Source of the DNA: Saprospiraceae bacterium
GTDB lineage: Bacteria; Bacteroidota; Bacteroidia; Chitinophagales; Saprospiraceae
Reading direction: 5' to 3'
Length of the DNA: 52,133 bases
Assembly: GCA_020628855.1 (NCBI GenBank)
Contig: JAHDEL010000018.1
Coordinates: 1 to 52,133, forward strand
In this document: piece after piece, positions 45,420 through 52,133 of the stretch
Position numbering within the stretch: position 1 is the stretch's first letter
Layout of the letters: each line of letters begins with the position of its first letter
Translations under genes and position numbers: made by a program
The notes under the pieces: model-generated
The model's input: only the letters and a program-made list of their open reading frames with translations
What the model was told of the DNA's origin: nothing
Databases searched by the model: none

Positions 45420-47513
45420 TTATCTCGCTAGTAATACCTGTTGTGTCATCTGATTGGAAGGACTGATTATTTGGATGTAATACAGACCCTCTTCTAAACT
45501 TAAATCTGGCGACCATTCAAAACTATAGTCAGAATTATCTCTAGTAAATTCTATTGACTCGTATACCAACTGTCCAAGGGCATTGGTAACTCGGAGAAAC
45601 AGGTCTCCTCGTCCGTATGTTTCATCACTTTTAATGGTCACTATTAATTTATTAGTGAATGGATTCGGATAAACATCTAGCTGCAATTGCTGCTCTTCCA
45701 AATCATCAATAGATGTCAGCGGTGAATCATCCTCTTCCAAAGTCTGGGCAGTACTGTCTGGTTCTAAACAAAGAAATACTGTCTGATAACTTAACAAACT
45801 CTCTTCTTCACTTTTTTCGACTACATCACGGATGATATCTGGATTAGAGTTAAATTCATTATGCAGAATGTACTGAGTTGTCCATAGATTTTGGGCATCT
45901 GCACTCGCGTCGACAAAATCAGATTCCTCCAGTTCTCGTGAATAGGAATAAAAATCTCCATTTACCAGTGCATCAACTGTCAACGATATACCGCCTTCTC
46001 CATAATATTTACCAACAACACCTATCGGTTGGTCAATTGCTATTTCGTTATTATCCGCATTCAAGAAATACAAATCATAGGCAAAACCATCATCGATATC
46101 TAGATGTATGTCAAATTCAGCAACGAAGAGTTCACTCGAGGCAATGACTTCTGTAATAGTTGGCTCTAGGTCACTTAGGTGATTAATTTCTTCGTGCTCC
46201 CCTAGTGTCAATTCTGAAAGTAGCTTGTAGAGATAATCATTACCATAATAATGCACACCTGAAGAAGAAAATGCATAAGGCTTATCCACGGCATAGTCCA
46301 GACAATTTATCTCAACATGCATAGGAAGCTCTGCTATAATTTCCACTACCTCTGAGTAAAAATCATTTGTTTTTCCAAAGGAAGTAAATTCCGATCCTGA
46401 ACTGAGTATAGTCAAGACAACATCTTCTCCTAATTCTTCAATTTTAGAAAGTGTTTCAGGAAATGTTTTCGTAAGATTTGAATAAGTATCTACATCATCA
46501 TCTGCTATTACCTCAAAACTTTGTAAAAGTGTGGCTGTATTATATTGAAGCAATTCACCTGATGTGAATTTTGTAAAAAAGTCCGAATAGACCAACAAAA
46601 ATTTATCCGTTTCATGCATTTCCCCCATAGCGTTTTGCAAATGACTGAATACTGATTCTAAGGATAGGTTAGTGTTCACCGCTTCATGATCAATCAAAAT
46701 AACGTGATTTATTGGTTGTCTTGGAATCTCGAAATTCGGATCAAAGACTAGCTGGAAGAAGTTTTCATCTGATTGGGTTGTGGAAATAAGTGGTGTATAT
46801 GGTTCTCTTTGATGATAATGGACTTCTGATTCAGCTTGGTTAATATCTATGAGATGATAATGTAAATAATCGATCCCTGACTGCACCAGATTCCAACCAA
46901 AATCGATAATTGGTGACTGTGCAAAATGATCATCATCAAATACAGTTAGAGAAACCTGAGAAGGCGTCTTCCATGAATCTTGAATGAATTGAATAGGCAA
47001 CTCAATTGATGACTTGCCACCTGACCCTATAGAGGGAATGAGATAAGAAAGTCTTACCCGTCTTGTACTGTCTGAATGCATCGGAAAAATCCTCAGTTCA
47101 TAAGTCTCTTCGGAAAACTTTGTCAAAATGGAGGGGTCTTCATTCCTATTCACAATGCCTTCATAGATCTCTGTCCCGGTAAACCTATCATAGATCTCAC
47201 CTACTGAGATATACTCCTCAATCCATAACCATGAACTATTGAATACGGCTTGTTTTTCCAAATTGAAATTATAAACAAACTCGAGTTGGTCTTCTGGATC
47301 ATACAATTCAGGAACAGTACATTCCACATCAAATGCAATAGCCACTTCAGCAAAAATTCCGACAGGCCTCACTTCTATTTCTACATTTTCAATGGCCGCA
47401 CCTGATTCAGAACCCCATGGCCAATCTGGATTGAGAACTGACATGATTTGGGCCTGTGCGGTAAAAGCGATTAAGCAAAATACGAGGGTAATAAAGTAAT
47501 GTGTTGGCTTCAT
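45420..47513 (-). CDS. Secreted VIT/VWA-like protein with T9SS type A sorting domain
   Basis: A 697-residue secreted protein: signal peptide ending FTAQAQ (residue 22), a VIT (vault protein/inter-alpha-trypsin) domain about 35-170, recognisable from VAIAFDVECTV, FNLEKQAVFNSSW, GEIYDRFTGTEIYEGIV and TYELRIFP, then a von Willebrand A-like region about 255-430, and a type A sorting domain about 615-697 (LDVYPNPFTNKLIV). The metal-binding MIDAS motif DxSxS expected at the start of the A domain is not seen; LIDHEAVN stands in its place, so this domain probably does not bind metal. The role is unknown, likely a surface or matrix protein. A paired palindrome lies just upstream. Confidence 0.78.
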   Translation of the reverse strand: MKPTHYFITLVFCLIAFTAQAQIMSVLNPDWPWGSESGAAIENVEIEVRPVGIFAEVAIAFDVECTVPELYDPEDQLEFVYNFNLEKQAVFNSSWLWIEEYISVGEIYDRFTGTEIYEGIVNRNEDPSILTKFSEETYELRIFPMHSDSTRRVRLSYLIPSIGSGGKSSIELPIQFIQDSWKTPSQVSLTVFDDDHFAQSPIIDFGWNLVQSGIDYLHYHLIDINQAESEVHYHQREPYTPLISTTQSDENFFQLVFDPNFEIPRQPINHVILIDHEAVNTNLSLESVFSHLQNAMGEMHETDKFLLVYSDFFTKFTSGELLQYNTATLLQSFEVIADDDVDTYSNLTKTFPETLSKIEELGEDVVLTILSSGSEFTSFGKTNDFYSEVVEIIAELPMHVEINCLDYAVDKPYAFSSSGVHYYGNDYLYKLLSELTLGEHEEINHLSDLEPTITEVIASSELFVAEFDIHLDIDDGFAYDLYFLNADNNEIAIDQPIGVVGKYYGEGGISLTVDALVNGDFYSYSRELEESDFVDASADAQNLWTTQYILHNEFNSNPDIIRDVVEKSEEESLLSYQTVFLCLEPDSTAQTLEEDDSPLTSIDDLEEQQLQLDVYPNPFTNKLIVTIKSDETYGRGDLFLRVTNALGQLVYESIEFTRDNSDYSFEWSPDLSLEEGLYYIQIISPSNQMTQQVLLAR

Positions 47514-47582
47514 AACTAACTTTTTAGGTGTTGTAAAAAAACTATCCTTATTAAGTTAGATGATAATCGCCATCAGGTCATG

Positions 47583-47630
47583 TGTCTAAATTGACATACC
47601 GCAATATCATATGTGTCGATAACGACACAT
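47583..47630. promoter_or_regulatory. Paired operator-like palindromes upstream of the VIT gene
   Basis: Two copies of TGTC-N6-GACA (47583-47596 and 47614-47627) lie with centres 31 bases apart, close to three helical turns, so on the same DNA face. The second extends to a perfect 20-base inverted repeat with arms ATGTGTCG/CGACACAT (47611-47630). It lies in the 134-base gap before the VIT gene, 70-117 bases upstream of its ATG. No T tract follows, so it is more like an operator than a terminator. Confidence 0.5.
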
Positions 47631-47647
47631 CGGAAGAAAATGGAAAT

Positions 47648-48208
47648 CTATAGATCAATATTCAACTCACAAATGCCTTGAATCGTCGCCATTAGTGCAT
47701 CGCAAGAGATGGTAGCACCTGAAATAACGTCAATCTGATTATCAGTGGAAGTTGAAAAGTGACAAACAGAATTATCTACATATTTATTAGTGTAAGACTT
47801 GGCCATAACTTCATATCCGTAGTCAGAAAAGTAGTTTGTTATTTTCAAAGATGAGATAACTTGATCGGCGTTAGTTGTCAAGATTAACTCAAAATATTCG
47901 CTGGACCCTTTAGAAGATGATTCGAACTTTTTAGCAGCAGTACAGCCACCAAGATCACAAGTGAAGACTGAACCAAGCCATACATATATAGCGTCTTCAT
48001 TTTCAGGATTTGTAATTTTGAATAAATCAAAAACACCATTACCGGTTTCTACCATAGGATGAATCAACTCTGCTTCATACGCACTCATCTTAAATTGCTT
48101 CTTCAGGTGTTTTGCAATGGTTTTTGATTGAGCGGTTGTAATTTCTGTTGTACAATCCACGCTGTTTGTCAGCAAAGAAAAAATGAATATTTTCAGAATT
48201 AAAACCAT
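47648..48208 (-). CDS. Exported FMN-binding domain protein
   Basis: A 186-residue protein with an N-terminal hydrophobic signal and a C-terminal FMN-binding domain. The motif DVISGAT (residues 160-166) matches the Dxx[ST]GA[ST] site at which ApbE covalently attaches FMN to the last Thr or Ser, seen in RnfG/NqrC and secreted flavoproteins. Six or more cysteines (for example TCDLGGC near 83-89 and two after the motif) suggest disulphides, so the mature part is probably extracytoplasmic. It starts within the last 10 bases of the upstream porin gene, and so is translated with it. A role in periplasmic or extracellular electron transfer is plausible but not proven; no ApbE gene is in the window. 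Confidence 0.72.
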   Translation of the reverse strand: MVLILKIFIFSLLTNSVDCTTEITTAQSKTIAKHLKKQFKMSAYEAELIHPMVETGNGVFDLFKITNPENEDAIYVWLGSVFTCDLGGCTAAKKFESSSKGSSEYFELILTTNADQVISSLKITNYFSDYGYEVMAKSYTNKYVDNSVCHFSTSTDNQIDVISGATISCDALMATIQGICELNIDL

Positions 48209-49359
48209 ACGCCTGTACCTAAATTAAATTGATAAGTAAGATTATCTGATCCTTGATTGCCTATCCACTGAAAATCAGTCTTGAAAACTACACCTTTCGA
48301 GGGATTATAGTTTGCCCCTAAAGTAAATATTGATCGTTGATAAGACTGATTATTAACAACCTCTCCAACAGTATCTCCATGTGTATCATATTGGGACCAC
48401 CTGGAAAACAAAGTGACTGAATCATCACTTGTCTTTGAGTTAAATATTTGATATGCAAGTTCTACATAGTAACCCCACATCAAGCTGCCTAGATCTTTTC
48501 CGGTGAATTGGTTGTAACTAGCAGTATTTGCCATTGAAGCGACTACCGCCTGAGTATTAATCTGGAATTTATTGAGAGTTGATTGACTATGCAATCCAAC
48601 CATTTGAAGACCTACTACACTAGAGTCTGCAATTGCATAAGCTTGTAGGTCATTCTCTTCCAAATTATCATACAAATCTGATTGAGTCTGTCCTCCGTAA
48701 TAGGATAAAGCAATCTTTGAATTTGGTATCCCTATGTACTCCAGTTGAGCACTGATGTTTGGCAGACTACTGAGTTTTGATTTTATTCCTTTTTGTCTTC
48801 CACCTCTCAGACCATTACTTCCCTGTAAAGTTGCATCATCATCATAACTCCTAAATCCATTAACAAGAAAAGCTTTATATCTTATGCCTAATCCGCTAAA
48901 TACACCTGTCATACCTATACCTGCTTCTCGCCATGTACTTGGCACTAGGTCTCTATCTATAAATGGTCTCTCTACCGAATAAAATGCTGTGGCTTCATGG
49001 TTCTCATTTATATATCCCATAGGAATGAGTATCAATCCAGCTTTTAAAAAATGGTTTGGAACAACTTTGTGCTTTACAAAGGCTTGCTCAATAAATACTT
49101 CATTGGCATGTTCGACTTCTAATTCTGAAACAAACTGGGTATTTGGTGAAAACTGATACCCAAATAACGTTACTATTCTATGGACATCAATTGTTCCTAG
49201 TTTTTTGACACCTGGAACAATTGGTTGATTATAGTCTATGTTCCCATAGAGTTTAATAAAGAGATTTTGTGTAATTCCTTTATCATTCTCAAAGTCGATT
49301 CTTTGAGAATAGCTCAAAGATGTAAGACTCACAAATACAATCAAAAATAGTATTCTCAT
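48199..49359 (-). CDS. Porin-like outer-membrane protein
   Basis: A 386-residue exported protein; signal peptide ends near residue 19 (LSYSQR). Repeated amphipathic strands such as LFIKLYGNIDYNQ, TQFVSELEVEHANEVFIEQAFVKH and HFLKAGLILIPMGYINENHEA resemble the phosphate-selective porin O/P type barrels of Bacteroidota. The PFIDRDLVPSTWREAGIGMTG segment is also typical. It ends with the aromatic Trp-Phe, as barrel proteins do. It is the upstream partner of the FMN-binding gene with a 10-base overlap, so the porin may pass the substrate or metal linked to that redox protein. The substrate is unknown. Confidence 0.75.
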   Translation of the reverse strand: MRILFLIVFVSLTSLSYSQRIDFENDKGITQNLFIKLYGNIDYNQPIVPGVKKLGTIDVHRIVTLFGYQFSPNTQFVSELEVEHANEVFIEQAFVKHKVVPNHFLKAGLILIPMGYINENHEATAFYSVERPFIDRDLVPSTWREAGIGMTGVFSGLGIRYKAFLVNGFRSYDDDATLQGSNGLRGGRQKGIKSKLSSLPNISAQLEYIGIPNSKIALSYYGGQTQSDLYDNLEENDLQAYAIADSSVVGLQMVGLHSQSTLNKFQINTQAVVASMANTASYNQFTGKDLGSLMWGYYVELAYQIFNSKTSDDSVTLFSRWSQYDTHGDTVGEVVNNQSYQRSIFTLGANYNPSKGVVFKTDFQWIGNQGSDNLTYQFNLGTGVWF

Positions 49360-49421
49360 TGCGGCTAATTTCAGCTCAAAATTAACCTTATTTAGACTAA
49401 GTTCAAATAAAAATAAGAGAA

Positions 49422-50096
49422 TTATATATACTTTTTTGCCTCTCTTGTTGTAACCCTCGGCAGGTCAGGGTTTTGTGCTAAATAGCTCCTCACAGTTTCT
49501 GCATTAAACTTACTTAATTGTCTTAATGCCCATCCATTTGCTTTTTGCAAAAAGAACTCATCTGAATGTTTTACCTCATCAATACATTTGAAAAGATAAG
49601 CTGTATCTACTTTGTCTTTATACTTCAACTGGTGCAAGATGCAGGCTCTTTGCAACCACATATTATCACTTGACATCCATTCTTTAGTCTTGCTATCTCT
49701 CAATGCTTTATCATGAAAGAGTTCCCCAACAAAATGTGAAGCAACAAAGTCCACTGTATCCCACCAAGGCTTTGTGATCAGCATATGCTCAATCAGGTCG
49801 ATATCATTACTTTCAAGTTGCCGCTTTGCTCTTGCTAATAGATCCATGCCGCAGTATTGGAGTTCACGAAACTCTAGATCAAATAGAAGTTTTGAATACT
49901 TTCTTATACCAGGGAGTATTTCGTTTTTGTGTAATTTATACCAAGCATTAAGAATAGCTCTGCGATCAGCAGCAACAACACCTAGGAACGGGAAAAGATC
50001 TTTCATGTACTTTTCCATTTGTTCAGCTTTCAATCTTTCACCAGTGCTACTTAATACTGATACTAGCTCCTCGACAATGTTCTCTTGAGACTTCAA
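49422..50096 (-). CDS. DNA alkylation repair protein (AlkD-like HEAT-repeat glycosylase)
   Basis: A 224-residue protein of the AlkD family, all-helical HEAT-like DNA glycosylases that remove 3-methyl- and 7-methylpurines without flipping the base. Key family residues are present: WWDTVD (Trp and catalytic-type Asp), WLQRA (Arg) and GWALRQ (Trp). The N-terminal FPFLGVVAADRRAI segment and closing TREAKKY also fit. Start appears to be TTG at 50096, because a stop codon lies directly upstream and no ATG gives the full family N-terminus. The gene is separate, divergent from the ABC transporter. Confidence 0.85.
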   Translation of the reverse strand: MKSQENIVEELVSVLSSTGERLKAEQMEKYMKDLFPFLGVVAADRRAILNAWYKLHKNEILPGIRKYSKLLFDLEFRELQYCGMDLLARAKRQLESNDIDLIEHMLITKPWWDTVDFVASHFVGELFHDKALRDSKTKEWMSSDNMWLQRACILHQLKYKDKVDTAYLFKCIDEVKHSDEFFLQKANGWALRQLSKFNAETVRSYLAQNPDLPRVTTREAKKYI

Positions 50097-50154
50097 TTAA
50101 TAGACTTTATGATGCGGTTTATCTAATTATCACTTCTGTTCGGATCTCTTCCAA

Positions 50155-50162
50155 TACATTTG
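50155..50162 (+). promoter_or_regulatory. Promoter -7 box of the ABC transporter operon
   Basis: TACATTTG matches TAnnTTTG and lies 15 bases before the ATG at 50177. A clear -33 TTTG is not seen. Confidence 0.5.
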
Positions 50163-50176
50163 ATAAAAATACATGG

Positions 50177-51067
50177 ATGGAAATCCTTAGAACAGAAAAT
50201 CTCACAAAATATTACGGTAAAATCAAGGCACTTGACAACTTAAATTTAAGAGTTGAGCAAGGGCAAATTATGGGGATATTAGGTCCTAATGGCAGCGGCA
50301 AGACTACCACTTTGGGCATCATCCTTGATGTCCTCAAGGCCACATCTGGCAGTTTTACTTGGTTTGAGAATACATATGGAGCAAAGCACAGATACCGTAT
50401 AGGAAGTATCCTAGAGACTCCCAACTTTTTTCCTTACCTCAATGCGGATCAAAATCTTGACATTGTAAGAAAGACAAAGCTTCTGAATCCACAAAGTTTT
50501 GATGAAGTATTAGACTTTGTCAAACTCAAGGCTCGAAGACAATCAAAGTTTAAGACCTACTCATTAGGGATGAAGCAAAGACTAGCCATTGCAGCTACCT
50601 TAATCGGAGATCCTGACGTGGTTATTTTTGATGAGCCAACAAATGGCTTAGACCCTGAAGGTATTGCAGAAGTACGGCAAACTCTCATTGACGTAGCTGG
50701 TCGAGGTAAGACAGTCATTATGGCATCGCATATATTGGATGAGGTAGAGAAAATTTGTTCGCATGTAACCATTATCAAATCGGGTAAATTACTCGCTTCT
50801 GGTTCAGTAGGTTCCATCCTTAGTGATGATATCACGATAGAACTAGGGTGTGATCTTTTAGAAAACCTTGAACAGTATCTCACTCAAATAGAAGATATCA
50901 AGTCAATGAAGCGTGTTGGCAATCTGCTAGAGTGTCAAGCTAACAAATCAGTCTCCATTAGTGCACTTAATGCAGCATTAGTTAACGATGGCTTTGAGAT
51001 CACACATTTAGTTTCAAGAAAGAAAAAGTTAGAAGAAGAGTTTTTAGCAATCACAAGTCAATCATAG
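50177..51067 (+). CDS. ABC transporter ATP-binding protein
   Basis: A 296-residue ATPase of the ABC-2 exporter type. Walker A GPNGSGKT at 36-43, ABC signature in SLGMKQR (129-135), Walker B VVIFDEP with Asp152 and Glu153, and the switch His in ASHILDEVEKI. The C-terminal 80 residues are a regulatory extension typical of this class. It is 3 bases before the permease gene, together forming a two-gene exporter. Substrates of such pairs range from lipids to antibiotics and cannot be told here. Confidence 0.92.
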   Translation: MEILRTENLTKYYGKIKALDNLNLRVEQGQIMGILGPNGSGKTTTLGIILDVLKATSGSFTWFENTYGAKHRYRIGSILETPNFFPYLNADQNLDIVRKTKLLNPQSFDEVLDFVKLKARRQSKFKTYSLGMKQRLAIAATLIGDPDVVIFDEPTNGLDPEGIAEVRQTLIDVAGRGKTVIMASHILDEVEKICSHVTIIKSGKLLASGSVGSILSDDITIELGCDLLENLEQYLTQIEDIKSMKRVGNLLECQANKSVSISALNAALVNDGFEITHLVSRKKKLEEEFLAITSQS

Positions 51068-51070
51068 TCT

Positions 51071-51871
51071 ATGTTCAAATTATTAAATATCGAATGGGCT
51101 AAATTTAGCAAGAGTAATATTATCTTTTTACTCGGTGTTTTCTTTCTCATCTTCTATCCGGCTTCCATGTACTTCGGGAAGTTAGTACCTGATCTTCCGA
51201 TGTTCCTTCCAGGCAGAGATGTTTTCTACAACTTCCCAACGGTTTGGGAATATTTAGGCTATGCTGGGAGTTGGATGGTCTTCTTCTTTCTTGGAGTGAT
51301 GGTAATCTATACCATTACCCATGAAGTCAGATTCAAAACATTGAGACAGACCATCATCAATGGGATGAGTCGGCAGTCTTTCTTCTTTTCCAAGTACTTG
51401 GTCATTGTGATCATATCTCTGTTTGCTACGGTATATTTTATGCTCATTGGTGCCTTGATTGGGGGTATAAATGGTGGATTTAGTTTTGGAGGTATGTTTG
51501 AAAACGAATGGGCCATCCCGCGCTTCTTCTTAATGTCTCTCTCCTACCTCACATTTGCATTTTTTTTAGCATTCATGATCAAAAAATCAGGGATAGCAGT
51601 ATTTTTTTATTTGACCTATATCTTAGTCATCGAGTTCTTCTTGCGCATCCTTCACGGGAAATATTTAGGTGAATCTCTAATGAATCTCTACCCTATGAAT
51701 GTCACTGAGGATTTGATGCCTTTTCCATTCTTGAAGTATGCTAAATTTTTGGAAGAAAGCGAAATGCCAGTCAGCCTGCTTGCTTACGGAGAGGCAAGTC
51801 TTATAACCATTGGATACATTCTACTTTTCGTAGGAATTACTTACTTCTCATTTATGAGGCGAGATATCTAA
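51071..51871 (+). CDS. ABC-2 type transporter permease
   Basis: A 266-residue membrane protein with six hydrophobic helices, at about 17-35, 60-80, 112-132, 148-168, 175-193 and 242-262. The EVRFKTLRQTIINGMSRQSFF cytoplasmic loop after helix 2 is typical of ABC-2 permeases, where it contacts the ATPase. It is encoded directly behind the ATP-binding subunit and presumably acts as a homodimer with it. Function of the exporter unknown. Confidence 0.88.
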   Translation: MFKLLNIEWAKFSKSNIIFLLGVFFLIFYPASMYFGKLVPDLPMFLPGRDVFYNFPTVWEYLGYAGSWMVFFFLGVMVIYTITHEVRFKTLRQTIINGMSRQSFFFSKYLVIVIISLFATVYFMLIGALIGGINGGFSFGGMFENEWAIPRFFLMSLSYLTFAFFLAFMIKKSGIAVFFYLTYILVIEFFLRILHGKYLGESLMNLYPMNVTEDLMPFPFLKYAKFLEESEMPVSLLAYGEASLITIGYILLFVGITYFSFMRRDI

Positions 51872-51905
51872 CCTTTTCTACTATTATGGGTATGAATTTC
51901 ATAAC

Positions 51906-52133
51906 TTAATTATTAACTATTACTGCAGTAAGCACGGAGTTGCCTATTTGAATGAAAATATGGTTAAGATCATGCATATGCGAAAAATCCAATTGCTCTC
52001 CTACCTTTATGAAACCTCTGTAGATTAAGTCACCATTGGAATCAAAGACCTTCACTAAATCGTCTTTCTCCATGCCTTCAATATTCAATATTCCATTGCT
52101 TGGGTTAGGATAAATATTGTATGTTTTCGTTTG
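51906..52133 (-). CDS. C-terminal end of a T9SS type A cargo protein (truncated by the window)
   Basis: Only the last 75 residues are in the window; the frame runs without a stop to position 52133. It begins TYNIYPNPSNGILNI, the standard opening of type A T9SS sorting domains, followed by LVKVFDSNGDLIYRG and LDFSHMHDL as the later strands. The protein ends ILTAV-like in VLTAVIVNN. The rest of the protein, upstream on the minus strand, lies beyond the right edge, so its function is unknown. A TTG within this stretch at 52088 is not the start. Confidence 0.8.
   Translation of the reverse strand, partial: QTKTYNIYPNPSNGILNIEGMEKDDLVKVFDSNGDLIYRGFIKVGEQLDFSHMHDLNHIFIQIGNSVLTAVIVNN

Noticed and set aside
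45349-45516. Upstream extension of the small membrane protein at 44935
   Set aside because: It overlaps the terminator and end of the VIT-domain gene, and the ATG at 45348 gives a compact four-helix protein.
49774-50088. A 104-residue plus-strand frame opposite the AlkD-like gene
   Set aside because: It lies entirely inside a well-supported gene on the other strand and has a low-complexity Ser/Arg-rich translation.
1-52133. tRNA, rRNA, insertion sequence or plasmid origin
   Set aside because: None was recognised by reading; a tRNA scan and a repeat search were not possible here.

Overview
The window is a chromosomal segment of a Bacteroidota bacterium, most likely a gliding or surface-associated marine lineage related to Saprospiria. 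The evidence is an A/T-rich genome, promoters with the Bacteroidota TAnnTTTG -7 box, several proteins ending in type IX secretion (T9SS) sorting domains, a gldC gene, a TonB receptor with a carboxypeptidase-like N-terminal domain, and a 4672-residue SprB-repeat protein. The species cannot be fixed because no rRNA is present. No tRNA, CRISPR array, insertion sequence or phage was found.

Region 1 (1-9500) is a fatty-acid degradation locus. etfB-etfA (electron transfer flavoprotein) run rightward. An acyl-CoA dehydrogenase and an SCP2 lipid-binding protein run leftward. A fadN-fadA-tetR-sterol desaturase operon diverges from the dehydrogenase. The same palindrome, TGACA-N3-TGTCA, lies in the etfB promoter and in the dehydrogenase/fadN divergent promoter. 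It is the best candidate operator for the TetR protein encoded in the operon, so the region looks like a self-contained beta-oxidation regulon.

Region 2 (9500-19700) is mixed: a secreted FG-GAP/ASPIC protein with a small outer-membrane protein, two methyltransferases, an XRE-S24 (LexA/C1-like) regulator, gldC, a type B T9SS cargo protein, a CBM9-like lipoprotein, and DUF1761 and DUF2452 proteins.

Region 3 (19676-33694) is one 14-kb gene for a giant cell-surface protein: signal peptide, two DUF11 domains, 46 SprB-type modules, a third DUF11 domain, four SdrD-B-like domains, a fibronectin-like segment and a T9SS sorting domain. The modules are arranged in a clear higher-order repeat (nine D-R-W triplets, four of which are part of longer blocks).

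Region 4 (33898-44280) holds a prolyl-oligopeptidase lipoprotein, a YjjG-like phosphatase, a histidine kinase/response regulator pair, an ECF sigma factor operon (sigma, likely anti-sigma, DUF4097 protein, outer-membrane protein) and a TonB-dependent receptor. Region 5 (44280-52133) holds small membrane proteins, a VIT-domain T9SS protein with a paired operator-like site upstream, a porin plus FMN-binding protein pair, an AlkD-like DNA glycosylase, a two-gene ABC exporter and the C-terminal end of another T9SS cargo protein cut by the window edge.
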